Virus record (IMG/VR): IMGVR_UViG_3300042306_001316
Span: 1-23,101 of that record
Direction: 5' to 3' (one strand)
DNA length: 23,101 nucleotides
From: a virus
This document shows, one piece after another, positions 12,632-21,180 of the stretch (position 1 is its first letter; the number at the start of each line of letters is the position of its first letter). Below the pieces are notes generated by a model. It saw only the letters and a list, made by a program, of their open reading frames with translations. It made no database searches and was not told the origin of the DNA. The position numbers were made by a program, and so were the translations under genes.

Positions 12632-13587
12632 AATTCAGTATTGAAGTATTTTTGATAGTTTAGTTTTGCATTAGAACTGCATTTATTGTAAAATTCCTTA
12701 TCTGTCTTTAATCTTTGAGCTAGTAACCGAGCAGACTCTACATCTTCTACATCGACAGAAAGCTCTGGAAAGCATATATTCTGAGTATCTACTAATTTAT
12801 TTCCTATACATGGAATACCGAAGTAGGCACAATTTAAGCTAAAGGTACCTGCAGCTACTGTTGGCATTAAGTGTATTGCGTATTTGAAAGTTGAAAGCTC
12901 TTTCATCCAATCATTCCAAATCAATCGAGGAAAGTGTTGCAGATCTGGAAGTTGATCCTCTCCAGGACGCTTACAGTGAGATTCTTGAGCCCATATTGGA
13001 TTACTAAACTCCTGTGCTACCATATAACTTTGAAATCCGCCGTACCAGTGTGCAAAGTTTCCTCCTATGATTGTTTTATCCTCAGGTTTTGTCTGTAAGT
13101 CTTTTATATAAAAGTCTCTCATTAATGTTCCTATAGGCTGTACTAGCTTGTTAGGAAAAAGTCCTTTATAGAATTTAACATCATGAATATTGTGAGTTAA
13201 TATTCCATCGAAAGAATGTAATTGATTATAGAAATTAATTTGATCTACTATTCCGTAATCATTAAACCACCAGGTAGGGCCTTCTTGTATGTAGAAGATC
13301 TTTTTATTATTCTTAGATTTTAAGTACGTTGTAAAATCGAAGGAAAGTATATCGCTAATTGGATTTACTCTATCTGATAATATTTCACCTCCATCGGAAC
13401 TTAGGAAGACTCTTCCTTTAGGTAGAATTAAAAATACGGCATCGTAGTTCTGTACTCTTTCTAATTTTCTAAGGTTAAAATGATCGGACTGTAGAGCGTT
13501 CATCCAAGCGAACTCAGTTCTCATATTAGGATGATGGTCTGGGATCTTCCCTTCAAATTCCATTTCAGTTAAGAATGCTGTCTTCAT
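12601..13587 (-). CDS. GT-B-like glycosyltransferase, 328 aa
   Basis: Starting at MKTAFLTEMEFEGKIPDHHPNM, a protein with Rossmann-like pieces (KIFYIQEGPTWWFND, DGILTHNIHDVKFYKGLFP) and a C-terminal half with TAAGTFSLNCAYFGIPCIGN, where a GT-B nucleotide-sugar site would lie. It lacks a clear EX7E. It ends with the helix EFYNKCSSNAKLNYQKYF typical of GT4-like C-termini. The frame continues to 13620, but that start would overlap the upstream gene by 23 nt, so 13587 (10-nt gap) is preferred. Assignment as a GT rests on fold-like pattern and context. Confidence 0.7.
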   Translation of the reverse strand: MKTAFLTEMEFEGKIPDHHPNMRTEFAWMNALQSDHFNLRKLERVQNYDAVFLILPKGRVFLSSDGGEILSDRVNPISDILSFDFTTYLKSKNNKKIFYIQEGPTWWFNDYGIVDQINFYNQLHSFDGILTHNIHDVKFYKGLFPNKLVQPIGTLMRDFYIKDLQTKPEDKTIIGGNFAHWYGGFQSYMVAQEFSNPIWAQESHCKRPGEDQLPDLQHFPRLIWNDWMKELSTFKYAIHLMPTVAAGTFSLNCAYFGIPCIGNKLVDTQNICFPELSVDVEDVESARLLAQRLKTDKEFYNKCSSNAKLNYQKYFNTELWKTRILNIL

Positions 13588-13597
13588 CGTGATATTA

Positions 13598-14575
13598 TTA
13601 TATAACTTTTGTGCTTCCATCAGAATATACGTACCTAGTTCCTCGAATACAATTCTCTCTTATAGACCTATAAGGGCATAGTATTATTGCATCAGTTCCG
13701 TTACCTAGACATACATCTGTTACTCCTGCTTGATAGCCAGTGTTGAATAGTGCTTTTTGTTTAATATATAGTTGCTGCCTTAGAGTGATTCCTAATTTAT
13801 CAAAGTGATATTGATCTGGAAAGTATTTGTTCCATTTAGTTCCGGTTAAGTCTCTATCAGTATATAGGAACACAGGTTTATTTTTATATTTCTCTAAATA
13901 TTCAAATAAGTACTCTTCTCCTTCCCATTCTCTACTCTTAAATCTCTCTAGTCTAGATGCTAATAGTATACATCCGTATTCTTCACTACCTACGTACTGT
14001 TCTATTATTGCTTCTGAACTCTCTATCTCTTCTGGTGTGAAGTATAGTTTGGGAGTTGAAGGTATGTCTGTAAGGTCTTTATCTGTAAATCCAAACCTTC
14101 TCAATATTTGTTCTGCTAAAGGTTCATCACAGGACCTAATCATCTCTCCGTCATGAATCAATGACGTATATGATCGGTCATGATCTGTAAATATCGAATC
14201 AAACTCTCCAGGACCAAATGCTTTATCAATATATGGATTGTTAGCCATAATAGTTTCAATATTAGAAAAACCTGTGGTTGACTTATCATAGTCCCACTGA
14301 TTTGCCCATCCTGGTCCGAATATGTGATCAGTATACTCAGGAGAAGCAAAAGCTATTTTTATTTTAGGGTATTTTATTTTTAAAGCTTCAAATATTCCCG
14401 ATGTTATACCTAAGTCCCCAAGCGAGTAACAACATCTCATAAACGGGAACCACCCGTCATAATCCTCCGGCAATGTGCCTACTTCTTTATTTTCGATCTT
14501 ATGATAAGGAACTCCAAGGTAATCTACTTCACCTGCAGAATATAACCTATCCTCTTTAATGTACCACTGTTGCAT
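13598..14575 (-). CDS. GT9-like (heptosyltransferase-fold) protein
   Basis: A 325-residue protein. SLGDLGITSGIFEALKIKYP (51-70) matches the N-terminal signature of GT9/ADP-heptose transferases (a glycine-rich GD turn, then a helix and a KYP-type ending). Near the C-terminus QQLYIKQKALFNTGYQAG then GNGTDAIILCP corresponds to the family's nucleotide-binding region. So a GT-B enzyme, cytoplasmic, moving a sugar from a nucleotide donor; that it uses heptose is not implied. 2-nt gap to the upstream gene. Confidence 0.68.
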   Translation of the reverse strand: MQQWYIKEDRLYSAGEVDYLGVPYHKIENKEVGTLPEDYDGWFPFMRCCYSLGDLGITSGIFEALKIKYPKIKIAFASPEYTDHIFGPGWANQWDYDKSTTGFSNIETIMANNPYIDKAFGPGEFDSIFTDHDRSYTSLIHDGEMIRSCDEPLAEQILRRFGFTDKDLTDIPSTPKLYFTPEEIESSEAIIEQYVGSEEYGCILLASRLERFKSREWEGEEYLFEYLEKYKNKPVFLYTDRDLTGTKWNKYFPDQYHFDKLGITLRQQLYIKQKALFNTGYQAGVTDVCLGNGTDAIILCPYRSIRENCIRGTRYVYSDGSTKVI

Positions 14576-14577
14576 AG

Positions 14578-15246
14578 TTATTTAATTATGGGTTGTATTA
14601 ATAACGGTTTATTAATATCTCCGTATAGGTTGATTACCTTATTATCGTCTCTGAACTCTGTATAACCTATATCTACGATGTCAGGAAATATAAAGTCTTG
14701 AGATTGGTACTCCTCTAGGAATCTCTTTTGTGCAGTATTTCCTACTTGATATCCTGTGCCTGTTACATTACTAAAAATTCTGTCAGGATTGGATAGCCTA
14801 TTGTTAAAAAGTCCGTTAGCTATTGCAGCGTGATCGTCTCTAAATAATGAACTTACAAATATACTTTTTTCTGTAATTTTAGATTTAAAATAATCTAGGA
14901 AATCATTCTGTACAGGTATGTAATCGTCCTCTATTAAGAAAGAGTATTCAAATTTATTTCTAGTCTCATGTATAATATCTCCCCAAGCACCGTAAGAAAG
15001 TCCTTCGTTAGGCCTTCTTACTATACTGTACGTCATAGGTAAGTTAAGGTTCTCTAAACTTACTAAAATGTCCTCCTCTTCAGGGTGATTACTTTCATTA
15101 AAAACAAAAGTAGCATGAGTAATCCCTTTTGGGCTAGTTTTTAGAAATTCGATATGCTTAACTAAAAATTCCCTAATTGGTGAATATATTCCGTAATGTC
15201 TCCGTAAACCTCCGTAAAAAGCTACTATGTAGTTGGTCGTTTCCAT
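14578..15246 (-). CDS. GT-A-like glycosyltransferase, 222 aa
   Basis: Features of a small GT-A enzyme: THATFVFNESNH (43-54), RRPNEGLSYGAWGDIIHE (77-94), and FLIEDDYIP (103-111), where EDD (106-108) is the likely DXD-type metal site. Then GTGYQVGNTAQKRFLEEY and DIGYTEFRDDNK. It overlaps the GNAT gene by 22 nt. The set is consistent with a glycosyltransferase, family uncertain (GT2-like or a phage-specific group). Confidence 0.68.
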   Translation of the reverse strand: METTNYIVAFYGGLRRHYGIYSPIREFLVKHIEFLKTSPKGITHATFVFNESNHPEEEDILVSLENLNLPMTYSIVRRPNEGLSYGAWGDIIHETRNKFEYSFLIEDDYIPVQNDFLDYFKSKITEKSIFVSSLFRDDHAAIANGLFNNRLSNPDRIFSNVTGTGYQVGNTAQKRFLEEYQSQDFIFPDIVDIGYTEFRDDNKVINLYGDINKPLLIQPIIK

Positions 15247-15650
15247 ATCATTTTTATATAACCTATTCCTCTAACATCCTTTTTTTCATGAGTAGGAGTA
15301 AAGCCCAGTTTCTTATACATCTCTAAAGCAAAATTATTCTCGAATACCCACAACTCTGCCTCATGCTTATCTTGGAGGTACAGTTTATATGCAGAAGTTG
15401 CATAACCTTTTTTTCGATATGCTGGATGAATATCGCACCCTACTTCTGCTTTACCATCTGTTCTAATGTACCCTATATCTTCTCCTCCTACTTCAACAAT
15501 AAACCATACAGGGTTTGTTCTGTTGTACCATTCTTTACATTCTTCATAAGTAAATACTGAGTCATTTTCTAAAAACCTACGAGTAGTTTCATGATTTCTT
15601 ACAGATAGTAAAAATGGTAAATCATTAAGAGTCAGTTTTCGCAATTTCAT
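15225..15650 (-). CDS. GNAT-family N-acetyltransferase
   Basis: A 141-residue acetyltransferase using acetyl-CoA. Seen: the motif A pyrophosphate loop R79-K-K-G82-Y-A84 within HPAYRKKGYATSAYKLYL, the motif B segment NFALEMYKKLGF (106-117), and an N-terminal MKLRKLTLNDLPFLLSVRNHETTR as in amino-sugar and RimJ-type acetyltransferases. The start at 15650 is 1 nt after the aminotransferase stop; the longer frame to 15692 would overlap that gene and is rejected. Its place immediately after a DegT aminotransferase suggests it acylates the amino group made by that enzyme; this is inference. Confidence 0.85.
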   Translation of the reverse strand: MKLRKLTLNDLPFLLSVRNHETTRRFLENDSVFTYEECKEWYNRTNPVWFIVEVGGEDIGYIRTDGKAEVGCDIHPAYRKKGYATSAYKLYLQDKHEAELWVFENNFALEMYKKLGFTPTHEKKDVRGIGYIKMIWKRPTT

Positions 15651-15651
15651 C

Positions 15652-16851
15652 TTACTTGTGAAAGTTCTTAATACAGTTGACAATATATTCACGATCCTCT
15701 TCAGTGACCCAATATCCGACAGGTATACTTAGCATTGTCTTTACTGCCTGATCTACACCAGGGAGTTCAGTTCTATACGGCAAAGTGCACGTATGTTTAT
15801 CATTTCTCTCATGTACTCTAGAAGATTTTATTCCATGTTGGTCTAAGTAGTTCATCAACTCATCACGTCTAGTAGTGTGGAAGGTATATAACCAGTAAGC
15901 AGAATCTGCTCCCTCTACTTGAGGAATAGTAGTAATCCCAGGAATATTACTTAGTTCTCTGTTGTAAAACTCTCCATTAGCTTTATTAGTTCCTATGACT
16001 TTACTAGCATCCTGTAAGTTAGCTAACCCTATAGCTGCTGATATATCATTCATATGGTACTTATACCCAGCTTCTACTACATCTGTTTCACATCTAAAAT
16101 CAGTTCTTGGACTATCTCTATCAATACCGTACCATCTTAGAAGTCTGAAATCTTTAGAAACTGATGCTGATGGACATACCACAAAGCCTCCATCTCCTGT
16201 GGTAATATGTTTAATTGCCTGTAGACTGAAGGTTGAATAATTTCCCGTAAACCCTACACTTACGCCTTTGTACATTGAACCCAGAGCATGAGCACAATCT
16301 TCAACTATTAAGATCTCTCTACCGTACTTTTTCTTAGCATCACTAACAATCTGAGCTAGTCTGTCTAGGTCTATAGGATTTCCTCCCCAATGTACTACTG
16401 TAACAATACGAGTTTTTTCATTTATAGTCTTCTCTAAAGCATCTAAACTCATATTACAAGTTAATGGATCTACATCTACCCATCTTAGATTTAAACCTTC
16501 TGTAATGATTGGCCAGTTAGTTGCAGTACATGTTAACGGAGTTGATAATACTTCGTCATCAGCTTTTAATCCTTCCCACTTCATAGTACTGTATGCTACC
16601 CCTGGTATCTCGTGGTTGATTATTTCTCTATCCTTTTTAAAATAGGCATATATTAAATGTTCTGCAGAAGTAGCAGAATTTACTGTTATTATATCTACAG
16701 CATCGCTTGAAGTAGTAAAGTACTTGTGAAGTGAATGTTCTAATTCCTTCACCTTTGGCCCTTCGCCGATAAATCCGCTATCTAATACCTCACCTACGTT
16801 TATCTTAGCTTGAGGAGACATATAAACTTTAAATAATGGGATTGTTTTCAT
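15652..16851 (-). CDS. DegT/DnrJ/EryC1/StrS-type sugar aminotransferase
   Basis: A 399-residue PLP-dependent enzyme of the family that converts a nucleotide-linked keto sugar to an amino sugar. Seen: N-terminal GFIGEGPKVKELEHSLHKYF (26-45), an SATSA cofactor-binding segment near 59-63, PLTCTATNWPI (105-115), the PLP-pyridine aspartate D185 in VEDCAHALGSMYKG, and the Schiff-base lysine K214 in FSLQAIKHITTGDGG. Length is near the family norm of about 370-400. It is followed by a GNAT gene and flanked by glycosyltransferases, so an N-acylated amino sugar is likely. No sugar epimerase/dehydratase is in the window, so its substrate probably comes from elsewhere in the genome or from the host. Confidence 0.93.
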   Translation of the reverse strand: MKTIPLFKVYMSPQAKINVGEVLDSGFIGEGPKVKELEHSLHKYFTTSSDAVDIITVNSATSAEHLIYAYFKKDREIINHEIPGVAYSTMKWEGLKADDEVLSTPLTCTATNWPIITEGLNLRWVDVDPLTCNMSLDALEKTINEKTRIVTVVHWGGNPIDLDRLAQIVSDAKKKYGREILIVEDCAHALGSMYKGVSVGFTGNYSTFSLQAIKHITTGDGGFVVCPSASVSKDFRLLRWYGIDRDSPRTDFRCETDVVEAGYKYHMNDISAAIGLANLQDASKVIGTNKANGEFYNRELSNIPGITTIPQVEGADSAYWLYTFHTTRRDELMNYLDQHGIKSSRVHERNDKHTCTLPYRTELPGVDQAVKTMLSIPVGYWVTEEDREYIVNCIKNFHK

Positions 16852-16873
16852 ATTATAGTTTTTTAGAGTGTTA

Positions 16874-17107
16874 TTATTTTTTATTATCTACTAATTTTTC
16901 TTCAAAGATTTCTATACAATCCACATTTTTATCGTTTACCATTATAAGTGTACCATCCTGTTGGTATAGTTTTGTAAATTGTCCCTGCGATATCGTAGAG
17001 GATATTATATTAGCAAATGTTCTTTTGTTACCCCCGCTAAAATGTATAATTTGTGTTACAGTCTCTCCTACTGTATTTGTGGTACTTTTTAGATTTATTC
17101 TACTCAT
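16874..17107 (-). CDS. Hypothetical protein, 77 aa, within the sugar cluster
   Basis: A 77-residue soluble protein beginning MSRINLKSTTNTVGETVTQIIHFSGG, beta-rich, with GTLIMVNDKNVDCIEIFEEK. The start overlaps the GT2 stop as ATGA. Short beta-rich proteins like this could be small binding or structural proteins, but no family is recognised and its place in a sugar cluster may be incidental. Confidence 0.7.
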   Translation of the reverse strand: MSRINLKSTTNTVGETVTQIIHFSGGNKRTFANIISSTISQGQFTKLYQQDGTLIMVNDKNVDCIEIFEEKLVDNKK

Positions 17108-17721
17108 AATGTGTCATAGTAATTATTCTGTCTTTCTTGCCTATCGATTGTTTTTGGGTGGTATAAGCAATATTCTTCTTCAGCTGGTAGTAGTGTAGAG
17201 GTTTTATGTCCTTCTAATACTTCATGTACTTTATTTTTCCATTTAATGTTAGGAGTGTTTCTATAAATTCTCCATTGGTAATCCGGAAAGTTTACCCAAC
17301 CTTTCTCATTCACCATCCATCTCCATTGACGAATATGCTGCTGTGTTAATCCTTCTACTGTATTAATTCTTGGTACAAGGAATACATCTACTTCTTGATT
17401 AACTTCTAAGATGTAAGGAAGACTATTAATAAGGCTTTCTGTTGGCATCTCATCAGCATCTATCTGGAAGATATAATCTCCTGAACAGTATGATGTAAGT
17501 TGATTTTTCCAATCTGCAAAATGCCCTTCGAATTTATCTCTATTAAGCTTAATATTAGAAGGTAGTGTTAATAGGTACCTATATACTTCATCTTTACCAT
17601 TTGAATGGTCTAATAGAATAGTAATTTCATCTTCTTGACGTTTGTTAGATTGAAGGAAGTTGACTAGTCTTTTCACCTCCTCCAATTCATTACAAACTGT
17701 TATTGCATAACTAATTTTCAT
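17104..17721 (-). CDS. GT2-family glycosyltransferase, 205 aa, near-leaderless
   Basis: A compact GT2 enzyme: MKISYAITVCNELEEV at the start, ITILLDHSNGKDEVY, and the DXD metal site DAD (88-90) in FQIDADEMPTESL; then WRWMVNEKGWVNFPDYQWRIYRN and CLYHPKT, as in small lipopolysaccharide-type GT2s. Length fits one GT-A domain. The ATG lies only 3 nt after the -7 box of promoter P10, so its transcript from P10 is expected to be leaderless. The next methionine is residue 92, so this start is required. Confidence 0.88.
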   Translation of the reverse strand: MKISYAITVCNELEEVKRLVNFLQSNKRQEDEITILLDHSNGKDEVYRYLLTLPSNIKLNRDKFEGHFADWKNQLTSYCSGDYIFQIDADEMPTESLINSLPYILEVNQEVDVFLVPRINTVEGLTQQHIRQWRWMVNEKGWVNFPDYQWRIYRNTPNIKWKNKVHEVLEGHKTSTLLPAEEEYCLYHPKTIDRQERQNNYYDTL

Positions 17722-17756
17722 ACTTAAATATATGAACTTTATTCTTGAGAAGCAAC
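17720..17756 (-). promoter_or_regulatory. Promoter P10, abutting the start codon
   Basis: Minus-strand TTG (17755-17753), 20 nt, TATATTTA (17732-17725), then AGTATG where ATG is the start of the GT2 gene. Spacing and boxes match the other promoters; only the distance to the start codon differs (3 nt versus 20-48). The TTG lies within the last codons of the zinc-ribbon gene. It would drive the long run 17721-10492. Confidence 0.7.
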
Positions 17757-18197
17757 TTCTACATCAAAGAAGTTGATAGCATCTAATGCTTCCATGAAGT
17801 CTTCTTTCTCAAAATGCTGGATGTTTTTCATATCCATCTTGGTTGTTTGACCTTTTGGAAACTTAGATCTCTCTTCTTCTAGAATCTCTACAGACTTAAC
17901 TGCAGCCCATCTCCAATTGTCTTTTGAATTTCCATCTAGGAATACCATTCCTTTTTCAGGAAGAGTAACTGTAGAAGGGAACCATACTTTCTTATTTTCG
18001 TCAATGAACATAAGATCTTTGTACAATTCTGGTGATGCTTCTAGAGTTTTATTCACTAATTCTCCTCCTTCAACCATTAGAGTTGAAGTTGAATACCCAC
18101 AACCAAAGCAAAAGCTTGTTGTTACTTCTTCACTTATTACTTGCTCATAGCAAGCATTTCCTCCACAATGTGGACAGATTGACATTTTTTCTTCCAT
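17739..18197 (-). CDS. Zinc-ribbon protein, 152 aa
   Basis: N-terminal four-cysteine zinc ribbon: CPHCGG (C8, C11) and CFGCGYSTS (C30, C33). The rest is an alpha/beta domain with WFPSTVTLPEKGMVFLDG and a long acidic C-terminus. I recall similar short zinc-ribbon proteins among orphan genes of large phages, with no assigned role. Starts one base before the end of the GT4 gene (TAATG overlap). M1 versus M5 as start cannot be settled; M1 is chosen for the overlap. Confidence 0.75.
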   Translation of the reverse strand: MEEKMSICPHCGGNACYEQVISEEVTTSFCFGCGYSTSTLMVEGGELVNKTLEASPELYKDLMFIDENKKVWFPSTVTLPEKGMVFLDGNSKDNWRWAAVKSVEILEEERSKFPKGQTTKMDMKNIQHFEKEDFMEALDAINFFDVEVASQE

Positions 18198-19492
18198 TAT
18201 TCTACTTTTTTAAGCTTTGGTAATTCTATTTTCTTAAGCTGTGGCAGCTTTAATTGAACTTGCTTTGGAAACTCAGGAATGTACTGTGTTAGAAGAGTGT
18301 CTACCGTCTCTCTCATCTTTTCGTATGAGAATTGTGTTCTACTCTTATGTCCTTGTCTCTTGGCTAAGTCCTTATACTTGTTGTAATTTGTATAAACATC
18401 TTTCAATGCCTGACCTATTTGAATTGGATCTGCTGAGAACCATTGACTTTCTTTTAAGAGCATCTTTTCAACTGCTGCTGAAGGATGTACGTTTGTTAGA
18501 TTTCCTCCTATATATTTTACAAATTCATTATCTAAGAAATCAACATGACCTGACCAGTATGATGCTATGATTGGTTTATTTACTAAACTGAATTCAAGTA
18601 ACGGTCTTCCGAATCCTTCTCCTTTTGTTAGAGAGATCATTGCTTTTACCTTACCGTGATTGTATAGTTCGTTTACTTCTGCATCAGTCATATCTCCATG
18701 AAGAAGATAGATGTTTGGTAAGTCTCCTTTTACAGTACTTCTTATTGCATCAATTTTATTCAATACAGCTTCTCTATCCATAATAGATGTTCCTGAACCT
18801 GCTTGTACTTTTAGTAGAAGGGCTGGTCTTTTTCCTTTAGGCTTATTTTTAAATGTTTCTAAGAACGATTTAATAGTATAGCCTATATTCTTTCTATCCT
18901 CTCCTATTTCTCCTGGCAGCCAATGTCCCACTACTAAGTAACAAAACATCTCATCTATCTCATCCAATTGTAGCTTTGTTGGCCAAGCTAGTGGTCCGTA
19001 TTTATTTACATCTACTCCTTCAAATAATACTTCTACTTTTGTCTGAAGCTCTACTGTACCTGTTATTTGTCCGGTTTGATTATCCTGCATATTGAATTTA
19101 GAATCTTCAAATACTTTCTTAGCATGCTCAGAAGATACTAAAACTAAATCCATATTGTTACATCCTTGAATCCAAGAAGGATCACAAAGTGTAGTTTCAA
19201 TTCCTGCTGTTACTCCGATACTGTATTTACCTACCTTTTGAAATTCATTAGGTACTGTAATTTGAATCCAGATGTCTGGCTGTTGTGTTAGTTGAGGTAT
19301 AATTCTAGAGGCTAAAGACTCGTTACTATGATCTTTTAAGTATCCAAATCTAGTTCCTCCCCATCTCTGTGATAATATTTTTACATCATACTTATCTGTA
19401 TCAATGATTGACTGTACAAAGTCTCTTGCTCTTGCTCCATATCCTGAGTAAGTATCAATTGGACAACTTACTACTAATGTAGGTTTACTCAT
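18197..19492 (-). CDS. GT4-family glycosyltransferase, 431 aa
   Basis: A GT-B enzyme. N-terminal Rossmann half: VVSCPIDTYSGYGARARDFVQSI (7-29), the glycine-rich donor/acceptor loop typical of GT4; C-terminal half: VVGHWLPGEIGEDRKNI (187-203) and the catalytic EX7E motif E292-GFGRPLL-E300. The C-terminal tail is lysine/leucine-rich (LKLPQLKKIELPKLKKVE), perhaps membrane- or partner-binding. Spacing of 2 nt to the upstream GT4. Donor and acceptor unknown. Confidence 0.9.
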   Translation of the reverse strand: MSKPTLVVSCPIDTYSGYGARARDFVQSIIDTDKYDVKILSQRWGGTRFGYLKDHSNESLASRIIPQLTQQPDIWIQITVPNEFQKVGKYSIGVTAGIETTLCDPSWIQGCNNMDLVLVSSEHAKKVFEDSKFNMQDNQTGQITGTVELQTKVEVLFEGVDVNKYGPLAWPTKLQLDEIDEMFCYLVVGHWLPGEIGEDRKNIGYTIKSFLETFKNKPKGKRPALLLKVQAGSGTSIMDREAVLNKIDAIRSTVKGDLPNIYLLHGDMTDAEVNELYNHGKVKAMISLTKGEGFGRPLLEFSLVNKPIIASYWSGHVDFLDNEFVKYIGGNLTNVHPSAAVEKMLLKESQWFSADPIQIGQALKDVYTNYNKYKDLAKRQGHKSRTQFSYEKMRETVDTLLTQYIPEFPKQVQLKLPQLKKIELPKLKKVE

Positions 19493-19494
19493 AA

Positions 19495-20937
19495 CTAGTA
19501 TATTAATTTATGTGTTATACGTTTTTTAGGTCTGTCTGTAATTTTATGTAATTCGAATCTTTCTCTTGGAGTAAACTTCTCAAATGATTCATCCATTGCA
19601 TCAATTACATTCTCACACATCTGTCTTGCTGACATTCCTGACTCGTCAGATGTTACCCACTCTCTTGCTTTCAATCCTTTAGCATCTCTTTCTTCTCTTG
19701 GCATGTTATATGCTTGTAAAATTTTAAGAGCTACATCTTCTGGTCTACATCTATCGTCAAAAATATAAGGAGTTGGAACTGAGCCTACCATTGAAATGTT
19801 TGAAGGGAATACAGGGATTGCCCACTCTCCACACTCCTTATATGTTCCTCTATGATTGGAAGGGAAATCAGAGCTAAAGTCAATCCACTTACCGTCCTTG
19901 TCTGTAAACCTCATTTGATCTTGCATACCTCCAGTTACATTGGCAATGATCATTCTACCTGCCATCATAGTCTCTGTTAGAGATAATCCCCATCCTTCAT
20001 TTGAAGTAATAAGTAATCCTATATCAGCTGCATTGTAAAGTAGATTCATTTGAGGAGTATCTAATTTCTCCTGAGAGAAGAATACATTTGTATTTTCATC
20101 ACATAAAGCCTCTCTTACTGCATAAAGATCTGTTCCATTTTCATCCACAGCTTGTGTATGCATTACAAGGGCACATTTCTTAGCTCTCTCTTCTCCGATT
20201 AAATCACAGAATAGTTTGTATGAAAGGATTACATCTCCTGGAGATTTTCTTCTGATGTTTCTAGAATTAAATAATACTACAAAGTCAAATTCTTTTCCTT
20301 GAAACATATTCTTTTTAAACTCTTGTAGTAGTCCAAAGTTCTCATGACCTTCTCTAATAGGGAAGAAATACTTATCATTTATTCCATGAGGGACATATTT
20401 GATAATTTTATCCTTAGCAGACTCTCCTAAAACTATTTCGTTAATATTTTTAGTTTGTTTTGAGATTGCCATTAATAAGTCACATGACTCGTAATAAGAT
20501 TTATTGTATAAAGGTGCTGGAAGATCATCCCAGATGTTTAAATAATGGATTGGAATTTCGTTTCTAATCTCTCTTTCGATTTCAAACAACCAAGTCCAGT
20601 ATCTTGGATCAGTGAAGATAAAAATAGCGTCTGGTTTTTCTTGAGCAATTAAGCCTCTAATTTGCATTGCATCTCCATAACCGTTGTTAGGAAGTACTCT
20701 TACCCAGGCATCTTCTATGTCAGCTAACTTATTCACCTCTGCTGAGATATCAAATCCTTTTCCTGCTTCAGGGTGGTTGATTGCTGCTCCTAGATTAATC
20801 CAGTTGAAGTGGTGAGATGTTCCGATAACAATCTCTCTGGCCATAGTTGCGATACCGGAATGCATCCTAATATCATCGCATAACAAAAGAATCTTTTTAC
20901 GATCCTCTTTTTTAACATAACGAAATTTTTCTTTCAT
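19495..20937 (-). CDS. GT4-family glycosyltransferase, 480 aa
   Basis: A GT-B enzyme: N-terminal half with LLLCDDIRMHSGIATMAREI (17-36), VPHGIN (182-187), a nucleotide-binding core VLFNSRNIRRKSP (221-233), and the EX7E motif E314-GWGLSLT-E322 followed by MMAGRMIIANVTGGMQDQ. A C-terminal helix region carries GLKAREWV. The two GT4s are adjacent but differ clearly in length and sequence, so not a recent duplication. 4-nt gap to the ribbon-helix-helix gene. Confidence 0.9.
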   Translation of the reverse strand: MKEKFRYVKKEDRKKILLLCDDIRMHSGIATMAREIVIGTSHHFNWINLGAAINHPEAGKGFDISAEVNKLADIEDAWVRVLPNNGYGDAMQIRGLIAQEKPDAIFIFTDPRYWTWLFEIEREIRNEIPIHYLNIWDDLPAPLYNKSYYESCDLLMAISKQTKNINEIVLGESAKDKIIKYVPHGINDKYFFPIREGHENFGLLQEFKKNMFQGKEFDFVVLFNSRNIRRKSPGDVILSYKLFCDLIGEERAKKCALVMHTQAVDENGTDLYAVREALCDENTNVFFSQEKLDTPQMNLLYNAADIGLLITSNEGWGLSLTETMMAGRMIIANVTGGMQDQMRFTDKDGKWIDFSSDFPSNHRGTYKECGEWAIPVFPSNISMVGSVPTPYIFDDRCRPEDVALKILQAYNMPREERDAKGLKAREWVTSDESGMSARQMCENVIDAMDESFEKFTPRERFELHKITDRPKKRITHKLIY

Positions 20938-20941
20938 GTAA

Positions 20942-21124
20942 CTATTTTAATTTAATATTTGTCTGTGTGTGAAGCTTTTGTTTAAACCCCTCTTCTGTAA
21001 GATATAAAAAAATTGCTCTGTCTACAAGCTTCTGTAGAGAAAATTTATGCCTTACGCATTGCTCTTTAAATTCCTGTAGAAGATCTTCTTCTACTTTAAC
21101 CGATGTTAGTTTTTTAGTGTTCAT
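20942..21124 (-). CDS. Ribbon-helix-helix DNA-binding protein (CopG/Arc type)
   Basis: A 60-residue protein with the classic layout: beta strand LTSVKVEED (6-14), helix A LLQEFKEQCVRHKF, helix B SLQKLVDRAIFLYLTEEGF. Small dimeric RHH proteins bind operator DNA by the paired strands. It sits between the nuclease and the sugar genes, so could regulate this unit; the target is not known. A TATATTTA box (minus strand, 21156-21149) lies 24 nt upstream, but the matching -33 position reads ATG rather than TTG. Confidence 0.78.
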   Translation of the reverse strand: MNTKKLTSVKVEEDLLQEFKEQCVRHKFSLQKLVDRAIFLYLTEEGFKQKLHTQTNIKLK

Positions 21125-21148
21125 TGTTTATATAATTATATGTATATA

Positions 21149-21180
21149 TAAATATACCCTTATCCTAAAACACCTGCATG
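21149..21180 (-). promoter_or_regulatory. Possible weak promoter of the shared type
   Basis: TATATTTA on the minus strand at 21156-21149, followed 24 nt later by the RHH start codon, with ATG instead of TTG 20 nt upstream. The -7 box matches; the -33 box and the GGTAT extension do not. Listed as possible only. Confidence 0.3.

Noticed and set aside
14158-14349. 63-aa minus-strand frame inside the GT9-like gene
   Set aside because: Wholly within a well-supported gene in another frame; low-complexity I/L-rich sequence typical of a shadow frame.
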